Source: Oscillospiraceae bacterium (GTDB lineage: Bacteria; Bacillota; Clostridia; Oscillospirales; Oscillospiraceae). From it: a DNA stretch of 64,000 nucleotides. The stretch covers positions 1 to 64,000 of the forward strand of contig JAAWEH010000022.1 in NCBI GenBank assembly GCA_022794215.1, written 5' to 3'. Positions 58,470 through 64,000 of the stretch are shown here, piece by piece. The translations under genes and the position numbers were made by a program. Position 1 is the stretch's first letter. Each line of letters starts with the position of its first letter. The notes under the pieces were generated by a model. That model searched no databases and was not told the DNA's origin. It worked only from the letters and a program-made list of their open reading frames with translations.

Positions 58470-58700
58470 GCCTCCCTTAACTTGTCCACAAATCCACCGG
58501 AAAAAGAGGAAATGTGGAAGAATCTATTGTGGAAAACTGTTTGATGGGAAGTTGTGTGGAAAAGGGTCGGTTTTTTCCACGGACGGCTGTGGACGACAAA
58601 ATCTTACAAAGACAGTGCCTTTCGGTGTGTTTCCACATTTTATTCGCCTACTAAGACTATTACTAAAATAAAAATCCTCTCCTTTCAGAGGAAAAGAAAG
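58470..58700. other. oriC: Origin of replication (oriC), dnaA-dnaN intergenic
   Basis: At least seven DnaA-box-like 9-mers: TTGTCCACA (58482), TGTGGAAGA (58513), TGTGGAAAA (58528 and 58555), TTTTCCACG (58573), TGTGGACGA (58588), TTTCCACAT (58630). The last is followed by a GC patch (CGCC) and the DnaA-trio-like CTACTAAGACTATTACTA (58648-58665), then A+T-rich sequence, the layout of the Bacillus basal unwinding system. Confidence 0.9.
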
Positions 58701-58714
58701 AACGGAGGAATACC

Positions 58715-59839
58715 ATGAAGTTTTCCTGTGAAAAAGCCCTGCTGCAAAGCGCCATTGCAACCACCTCCCGGGCCACTGCGCCCAAGAGCTCTATTCCCGC
58801 CCTGGAGGGAATTTTGCTGGAGGCAGATCAAGAACTGCGGCTGACAGGATATAACCTGGAGACAGGCATCCGCACCGTGGTTCCGGCTGAGGTGAAGGAG
58901 GGCGGCTCTCTGGTGCTGTCGGCTCGGCTCTTTGGCGACATTGTACGAAGACTGCCTGACGATATTATCAGTGTCAGCACAGAGGGGCTTACCGTTTACA
59001 TTCAATGTGGAGTCAGCAAGTTCCAGATCCAGGGGATCGATCCCGAAGAGTTCCCCGAGCTTCCCGAGGTGGAGACGCAAAACGCCCTGGTGCTGCCCCG
59101 GGTTACCCTCAATGATATGATCAGCAGAACCATTTTCGCGGTTTCCAACAACGACGGACGGCCCATTCTTACCGGGTCTCTGTTTGAGGTGGTTGGAAAT
59201 GTGCTGACGGTGGTTTCTGTGGACGGACAGAGACTTGCCCTGCGGCGGGAAAAGCTGGAGGAGGCACCGGGCCGGGATTTCTCCTTTGTGGTTCCCGGCG
59301 CTGCTTTGGGTGAGGTGCGGAGCATCTGCGGAGACAGCGAGGAGAATGTTGCCATCAACACCGGAGCCCGACACATTCTTTTCCGGATGGGTTCCACCCT
59401 GCTGGTGACCCGGCGGCTGGAGGGGGAATTCCTCAATTACCGCCAGTCCATTTCCTGGAAGAGTGAAATCAAGCTGGAAGTCGTGGTAAAGCAGTTGATG
59501 ACCTCCATTGACCGGGTGAGTTTGATCCTGCAGGAAAACTCTAAAAATCCCCTGCGGTGTATTGTGGGAGAGGGGTGCATCTTCCTTTCCTCTGTCACCG
59601 CCATCGGCAATGCTTCCGACCAATGCCCTGTAGTGGGCAGCGGCAACGATCTGCACATTGGCTTTAACCACCGCTTCATGATGGATGCGTTGAAGGCTGT
59701 TCCTGTGGAGCAGGCCAAGCTGCTCATGGGGACACCCTCCACCCCCTGCATTATTGTCCCTACCGATGAGCCGGAGGGGGAGGAGAGCTTCCTGTTCATG
59801 GTACTGCCTGTGCGGATGAGCGCCAGCTGGGATAAGTAA
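58715..59839 (+). CDS. dnaN: DNA polymerase III sliding clamp (beta)
   Basis: A 374-residue clamp of three repeated domains. Start MKFSCEKALLQSAIATTSRA; typical pieces TGYNLETGIRTVVPAEVKEG, GRPILTGSLFEVVGNVLTVV, DGQRLALRREKLEEAPGRDF and GFNHRFMMDALKAVPVEQAK, ending LVLP-like FLFMVLPVRMS. ATG follows GGAGGAATACC. It is the second gene of the origin cluster; a parS site follows. Confidence 0.97.
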   Translation: MKFSCEKALLQSAIATTSRATAPKSSIPALEGILLEADQELRLTGYNLETGIRTVVPAEVKEGGSLVLSARLFGDIVRRLPDDIISVSTEGLTVYIQCGVSKFQIQGIDPEEFPELPEVETQNALVLPRVTLNDMISRTIFAVSNNDGRPILTGSLFEVVGNVLTVVSVDGQRLALRREKLEEAPGRDFSFVVPGAALGEVRSICGDSEENVAINTGARHILFRMGSTLLVTRRLEGEFLNYRQSISWKSEIKLEVVVKQLMTSIDRVSLILQENSKNPLRCIVGEGCIFLSSVTAIGNASDQCPVVGSGNDLHIGFNHRFMMDALKAVPVEQAKLLMGTPSTPCIIVPTDEPEGEESFLFMVLPVRMSASWDK

Positions 59840-59848
59840 AAGGGCGGA

Positions 59849-59866
59849 TTGTTTCACGTGAAACAA
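59849..59866. other. parS: parS centromere site
   Basis: TTGTTTCACGTGAAACAA at 59849-59866 contains the perfect 16-bp parS consensus TGTTTCACGTGAAACA, bound by ParB/Spo0J for chromosome segregation. It sits between dnaN and yaaA, about 1.2 kb from oriC. Confidence 0.95.
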
Positions 59867-59890
59867 TTTGGAGAGTAGGAGAAGAGCTAC

Positions 59891-60103
59891 ATGGAGGAGC
59901 AAAAAATTCAAATCAAAACAGAATACATCAAGCTGGAGGCCCTTTTGAAATTTTCCGGCGTGACGGAGACCGGCGGAGAGGCCAAGCAGATCATCCAGGA
60001 CGGCGGGGTTTTGGTCAATGGTGAAGTCTGTACCATGCGGGGAAAGAAGCTGCGCTCCGGCGATGTGGCGGAACTGGACGGCGTGAGGATCGTTGTCTCA
60101 TGA
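59891..60103 (+). CDS. yaaA: S4 domain protein YaaA
   Basis: A 70-residue RNA-binding-like S4 domain protein: [60 protein letters not shown]. It lies between dnaN and recF as in Bacillus, and its stop overlaps the recF start (ATGA). It follows the parS. Confidence 0.93.
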   Translation: MEEQKIQIKTEYIKLEALLKFSGVTETGGEAKQIIQDGGVLVNGEVCTMRGKKLRSGDVAELDGVRIVVS

Positions 60104-61200
60104 TCCTGAAAGGGTTGGAGCTGGATTTTTTCCGCAACTATGTCCATACGGAAGTAACCTTTTCCCCGGGGGTCAACGTGATCTGGGGAGAGAATGCCCA
60201 GGGAAAGACCAACCTGCTGGAAGCGGCGGTTTATCTGTCCTCGGCCAAAAGTCACAGGGCCCGGTATGACCGGGAACTGATCCAGTTTGGGGTGGATCAT
60301 GGGTTTTTGAAGGGGGAGGTTTTCTCCCGCAGCCGGGATTTTACCTTAGAAGCCCGACTCCACCGGGGGGAGCGGCGGCAGCTATTTTCCAATGGGGTGA
60401 AGCTGAAGACCGCTGGGGAGCTGGGAGAGGTTTTGAATACCATTCTGTTTTGTCCCGAAGATCTCTCCCTGATCCGGGCCGGGGCGGTGGAGCGGCGGCG
60501 GTTTTTGGATGACGCCATTTGTCAGCTGCGGCCAAAATACGCTGCGGCCCTTGGGGAATACCGGCGGCTTTATGAGCAGAAAACCCGGATATTGCGGGAT
60601 TGGGAGGATAAGCCTTCCCTCCTTGATACGCTGGACGACTTCAATTTGGGAATGGCCCAGGTGGGGGCGGTGCTGATCCACTATAGGGCACATTTTGTAA
60701 AGAGGCTGGCGGCTTTGGCCCCGCCCATTCAGGGGGATTTCTCCGGGGGGCGGGAGCAGTTGGAGCTAAGGTATGAGACGGTGTCCACCGTGACAGACCC
60801 GGAGGGAAATCCAAAGGCCATATTGGAACAGCTTTTGGAGCATCAGCAGAGCCACCGCAGGGTAGAGTTAGAGTCCCGGCAATGTCTTTCCGGGCCGCAT
60901 AAGGACGACTTGGCGGTGGAGATCGACGGCCGGGCCGCCCGACAGTTTGCCTCCCAGGGGCAGACGCGGACGGCGGCTTTGTCCCTAAAGCTGGCTTGCC
61001 GGGAGCTGTTCCGGGAGGACAGAGGAGAGTGGCCGGTGCTGCTGTTGGACGATGTGCTCTCCGAACTGGACGCCCGGAGGCAGAGCTTTGTGCTGGAGCG
61101 GATCGACGGAGGACAGGTGCTCATTACCTGCTGCGAGGAGGACAAAAGCGTGCCGGTCAGCGGCAAGCGGTTTCAGGTGAAAAACGGGCAGCTGGTGTAG
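60100..61200 (+). CDS. recF: DNA replication/repair protein RecF
   Basis: A 366-residue SMC-like ATPase that loads RecA at gaps. Walker [21 protein letters not shown], signature [19 protein letters not shown], Walker [21 protein letters not shown], and terminal D-loop/H region [11 protein letters not shown]. Starts [20 protein letters not shown]. Coupled to yaaA. Confidence 0.96.
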   Translation: MILKGLELDFFRNYVHTEVTFSPGVNVIWGENAQGKTNLLEAAVYLSSAKSHRARYDRELIQFGVDHGFLKGEVFSRSRDFTLEARLHRGERRQLFSNGVKLKTAGELGEVLNTILFCPEDLSLIRAGAVERRRFLDDAICQLRPKYAAALGEYRRLYEQKTRILRDWEDKPSLLDTLDDFNLGMAQVGAVLIHYRAHFVKRLAALAPPIQGDFSGGREQLELRYETVSTVTDPEGNPKAILEQLLEHQQSHRRVELESRQCLSGPHKDDLAVEIDGRAARQFASQGQTRTAALSLKLACRELFREDRGEWPVLLLDDVLSELDARRQSFVLERIDGGQVLITCCEEDKSVPVSGKRFQVKNGQLV

Positions 61201-61241
61201 AAGAAAGAGGATGGAGACGCATTTCTGTGTGGAGGAGATAC

Positions 61242-61520
61242 ATGGCTTTTTTTGTGATTTTATTTCTGTGTCTGGGGACGGTGGAATTTTTCCTGGTGAC
61301 CCGAACCGGAATGTGGAGGTTTTCCGGCATTGTCCTTCCCGCGGCGGCTGTATTCTTTTGGATGGAGAGACAGAACTATTGGGCTGCACTGGAGACGAGC
61401 GCTCAGGAGGAGCTGGGGTATGCCTTGGAGGTGATCCTGCTGGGAACCTGGGCCGCCGCTGTGGTGGTGGGAGCCATAGCAGGGTTCATTTGGAATTGGC
61501 GGAAAGACAAAAAGAAATGA
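61242..61520 (+). CDS. Small membrane protein between recF and remB (first)
   Basis: A 92-residue protein with about three membrane helices (MAFFVILFLCLGTVEFFLVT; GIVLPAAAVFFW; LLGTWAAAVVVGAIAGFIWN) and a basic tail WRKDKKK. No family recognised. ATG at 61242 has GGAGGAGATAC upstream. The segment is in the origin operon, between recF and remB, a position not occupied in Bacillus. Confidence 0.7.
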   Translation: MAFFVILFLCLGTVEFFLVTRTGMWRFSGIVLPAAAVFFWMERQNYWAALETSAQEELGYALEVILLGTWAAAVVVGAIAGFIWNWRKDKKK

Positions 61521-61527
61521 GGGTTCC

Positions 61528-61839
61528 ATGATTGTTTTGATACTATTGGGGCCGCCCCTGCTTTTGGGGCTGGTGCTGGAATACATTCTCTGCCGGTTTC
61601 CCAAAAGCCGCCTGTGGCGGTATCTGCCCCCGGCTGTGGCCGCGGTTATCACCTGGGCGGTGGCGCTGCACCGGTATCACGGCTGGAGCACGATAGGGGA
61701 GAAAGCGCCGGTGGAAACCTTGCTTTTGGTGCCGGGGGTTTCTGCAGCGGGAGCCTTTTTGGGATTCTTTCTGGGATGGAAACTCTGGAAATGGATCTGG
61801 GGGCCCAAAGTGGTAAAAGACAGGAAAAGGGAAGGGTGA
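61528..61839 (+). CDS. Small membrane protein between recF and remB (second)
   Basis: A 103-residue protein: MIVLILLGPPLLLGLVLEYI, WRYLPPAVAAVITWAVALHR and VPGVSAAGAFLGFFLGWKLW, three helices with a short basic end. It begins seven bases after the previous stop, so the two are probably translated together. Not recognised; possibly a pair of interacting membrane proteins. Confidence 0.7.
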   Translation: MIVLILLGPPLLLGLVLEYILCRFPKSRLWRYLPPAVAAVITWAVALHRYHGWSTIGEKAPVETLLLVPGVSAAGAFLGFFLGWKLWKWIWGPKVVKDRKREG

Positions 61840-61843
61840 GGGC

Positions 61844-62107
61844 TTGTATTTACATTTGGGACAGGCGGTGGTGGTTCCCGAAAGGGACATCATCGGGGTA
61901 TTTGACCTGGACAATGCCTCCTGGTCGCACAGAACCCGCCGCTTTTTAGAGAAAGCGGAGAAGGAGGGCAGGGTGGTGAGCGCCACCGGGGATCTGCCGA
62001 AGAGCTTTGTGGTGTGCGCGCCGCCGGGGGGATCCGATCAGGTCTATTTGTGTCAGCCGTCTACTGCCACCTTAAAGGGACGGGCGGAGGGCGGCTGGAT
62101 GGAGTAA
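61844..62107 (+). CDS. remB: Extracellular matrix regulator RemB-like (DUF370, YaaB)
   Basis: An 87-residue DUF370-family protein. Start MYLHLGQAVVVPERDIIGVF DLDNASW, then PKSFVVCAPPGGSDQVYLCQ and PSTATLKGRA, close to Bacillus YaaB/RemB, encoded between recF and gyrB there too. In Bacillus it promotes matrix-gene expression with RemA. TTG at 61844 follows GGGTGAGGG. Confidence 0.9.
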   Translation: MYLHLGQAVVVPERDIIGVFDLDNASWSHRTRRFLEKAEKEGRVVSATGDLPKSFVVCAPPGGSDQVYLCQPSTATLKGRAEGGWME

Positions 62108-62293
62108 AAGGAAACCAAAAGCAGTGCGAAGCGGGGGAAAACCCCTTGCTGTAAGGGGCTTTCCCATGCTTCGCGCAAGAAGCCCCCAACAAAGGGTTCG
62201 CCTTTGTCGGGGAGGGGAGGAACAGCGGGAAAAAAGCCCAGGACATGGGCCCGGGCGAAGGACACGAAGCTTGTTCCGACGAAGGAGGTTATT
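62108..62293 (+). other. Intergenic region before gyrB
   Basis: About 190 bases with several short GC-rich inverted repeats, e.g. ACAAAGGGTTCGCCTTTGT (62190-62208). No clear promoter or gene. Confidence 0.4.
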
Positions 62294-64000
62294 ATGAACG
62301 ACGAATGGATGAAAGAAGAATTGGAAAAAGAGCAGGAGTGGCAGGACAGCGTTACCCAGACCGGGCATGAGTACGGCGGCTCGGAGATCCAGGTGCTGGA
62401 GGGCCTTGAGGCCGTCCGGAAGCGTCCGGGCATGTATATTGGCTCCACTTCGTCCTCGGGTCTGCACCACCTGGTCTACGAGATCGTGGACAACGCCATT
62501 GACGAGGCTCTGGCCGGTTATTGTAAGCACATCACGGTGGACATTCTTCCCGGCGATGTGATCAAGGTCACCGATGACGGCCGGGGCGTCCCCGTGGACA
62601 TCCAGCCCCAGACGGGAAAACCCGCTTTGGAGGTGGTGTATACCGTTCTCCACGCCGGCGGCAAGTTCGGCGGCGGCGGGTACAAGGTCTCCGGCGGCCT
62701 CCACGGCGTGGGCGGCAGTGTGGTCAACGCTCTGTCCGAGTGGATGGAGGTGCGGGTCCATAAAAACGGCAATATCTACGAGGTCAAGTTCGCCCGGGGT
62801 AATATGACCCAGGAGATGACCATTATCGGAAAGACCGACAAGACCGGCACCGAGGTGGTCTTTAAGCCCGACCCGGAGATGTTTACCGACACCACCGTAT
62901 ACGATTACGACGTTCTCCATACCCGAATGCGGGAGGAGGCATTCCTCAACGCGGGACTCCACATTTCCATCACCGACCAGCGGGGAGAGGAGCCGGTGGG
63001 GGACGATATGTGCTACGAAGGGGGCATCAAGGAGTTCGTCACCTGGCTCAACCGGAGCAAGACCCCCCTCCATGACGGGGTCATCTATGTCTCCGGACAG
63101 AAGGACGACGCCATGGCGGAACTGGCCTTCCAGTATAATGACAGCTACAACGAGACCATTTTGTCTTTTGCCAACAACGTCCACACCCCCGAGGGCGGTA
63201 TGCATGAGGATGGCTTTAAGCGGGCGCTGACCAATGTGCTCAATGCCTACGGTAAAAAGTATAAGATTTTGAAGGACGAGGACAAGGTCTCCGGCGAGGA
63301 CTGCCGGGAGGGACTGTGCTGCGTCATCTCCGTCAAGCTCACTGAGGCACAGTTTGAAGGACAGACCAAGGCCAAGCTGGGCAACAGCGAGATCCGCACC
63401 CTGGTCAACGCCATCGTCACCGAGAAGCTGACGGAATTCCTGGAGGAGAATCCGGCCATCGGCCGGGCCATTCTGGACAAGGCCCTTACCGCCAACCGGG
63501 CCCGGGAGGCCGCCCGGAAGGCCCGGGAGTCGGTGCGCCGCAAGACGGCCCTGGGGGGCGCGGCCATGCCCGACAAGCTCCGGGACTGCAACATCAATGA
63601 CCCCACCGTCACCGAAATTTACATCGTAGAGGGCGACTCCGCCGGGGGCTCCGCCACCCAAGGCCGGGACAGCCAGTTCCAAGCCATCCTCCCCCTGTGG
63701 GGCAAGATGCTCAACGTGGAGAAGGCCCGGGCGGACAAAGTCTATGGGAATGACAAGCTCCAGCCTGTTATCACCGCCTTGGGGGCGGGCATTGGGGAGG
63801 AATTTGACCTTAACAAGCTGCGGTATCATAAGATCATCATCATGGCCGATGCCGACGTGGACGGCGCCCATATCCGTACACTTTTGCTCACCTTCTTTTT
63901 CCGCTTTATGCGCCCGCTGGTGGAGGAGGGCTATGTCTATTCCGCCGTGCCGCCCCTGTTCAAGCTCTCCCGGGGCAAGACGGTACGCCTTGCCTTCTCC
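62294..64000 (+). CDS. gyrB: DNA gyrase subunit B (partial, 3' end cut)
   Basis: The first 569 codons are present. GHKL ATPase domain: [40 protein letters not shown] (Asn/Glu), [20 protein letters not shown] and [20 protein letters not shown]; transducer region [29 protein letters not shown] begins [20 protein letters not shown] with metal residues in [20 protein letters not shown]. It introduces negative supercoils with GyrA. The ATG follows GAAGGAGG. Confidence 0.98.
   Translation, partial: MNDEWMKEELEKEQEWQDSVTQTGHEYGGSEIQVLEGLEAVRKRPGMYIGSTSSSGLHHLVYEIVDNAIDEALAGYCKHITVDILPGDVIKVTDDGRGVPVDIQPQTGKPALEVVYTVLHAGGKFGGGGYKVSGGLHGVGGSVVNALSEWMEVRVHKNGNIYEVKFARGNMTQEMTIIGKTDKTGTEVVFKPDPEMFTDTTVYDYDVLHTRMREEAFLNAGLHISITDQRGEEPVGDDMCYEGGIKEFVTWLNRSKTPLHDGVIYVSGQKDDAMAELAFQYNDSYNETILSFANNVHTPEGGMHEDGFKRALTNVLNAYGKKYKILKDEDKVSGEDCREGLCCVISVKLTEAQFEGQTKAKLGNSEIRTLVNAIVTEKLTEFLEENPAIGRAILDKALTANRAREAARKARESVRRKTALGGAAMPDKLRDCNINDPTVTEIYIVEGDSAGGSATQGRDSQFQAILPLWGKMLNVEKARADKVYGNDKLQPVITALGAGIGEEFDLNKLRYHKIIIMADADVDGAHIRTLLLTFFFRFMRPLVEEGYVYSAVPPLFKLSRGKTVRLAFS

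Noticed and set aside
62072-63871. 599-codon frame on - opposite gyrB
   Set aside because: Antisense of a certain gene.

Overview
The window reads as one contiguous piece of a GC-rich (about 60 %), endospore-forming, anaerobic Bacillota chromosome, most like gut Clostridia of the Oscillospiraceae/Flavonifractor type. Evidence: sporulation genes (gpr, spoIIP, spoIIID, a bofA-like gene, a ytvI-like gene), an FprA-type flavodiiron protein, FeoB iron uptake, Pta acetate metabolism, a glycine T-box, Firmicutes-type LexA boxes and the dnaA-dnaN-yaaA-recF-remB-gyrB origin cluster. No rRNA, tRNA, CRISPR, prophage or insertion sequence was recognised. The assignment rests on gene content read by eye, not on a database search.

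Layout. 1-0.4 kb: end of feoB and a Cys-rich partner. 0.5-1.7 kb: an ECF S component, then yaaL-bofA. 1.8-4.5 kb: cytosine salvage genes codB-codA behind a leader with an intrinsic terminator; codB carries a one-base frameshift. 4.6-5.8 kb: two small XRE-regulator modules with visible operators. 5.8-6.35 kb: gene-free. 6.35-12 kb: ybaK, an M42 peptidase, lepA, an XRE regulator, pta. 12-16 kb: glyS with a T-box leader, a YczE/YitT-like membrane protein, a flavodiiron protein. 16-24.4 kb: a low-GC lipoprotein split by a frameshift, a secreted DUF4358-like protein, cinA, an orphan BlaI regulator, typA, an SDR, ridA and two small divergent genes. 24.5-31 kb: MFS transporter, YihY protein, rpsT, then gpr-spoIIP-spoIIID-amidase with two sigma-E-like promoters, and a LexA-controlled small membrane protein. 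31-37 kb: SLH/YcdB surface protein, ychF (with a degenerate copy of its tail), a DUF1294 protein, an ECF sigma/anti-sigma pair. 37-45 kb: SDR, nifS-nifU-mnmA, a heterodimeric ABC exporter with its MarR regulator. 45-53.7 kb: lexA and a small partner, a LysM-G5-M23 peptidase, darA-holB-ricT, a ytvI-like permease, an HtrA protease. 53.8-64 kb: the origin region, khpB-yidC-yidD-rnpA-rpmH leaving leftward and dnaA-dnaN-yaaA-recF-(two small membrane proteins)-remB-gyrB leaving rightward, with oriC between dnaA and dnaN and a perfect parS between dnaN and yaaA.

How the parts fit. The origin cluster gives initiation (DnaA, DnaA boxes, DnaA-trios), the clamp, repair and supercoiling, and parS adds segregation. 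YidC, KhpB, YidD, RnpA and L34 form the classical left arm. NifS and NifU feed sulfur to MnmA for tRNA thiolation. DarA-HolB-RicT keeps the Bacillus yaaQ-holB-yaaT order. LexA boxes of the same core occur at lexA and, about 14 kb away, at a small membrane-protein gene, a candidate SOS checkpoint effector. The most unusual items are that SOS gene, a tandem 34-residue repeat inserted in an ABC exporter, a 12-bp-arm operator over the nifS promoter, a 26-bp palindrome before darA, and two homopolymer frameshifts that may be sequencing errors.
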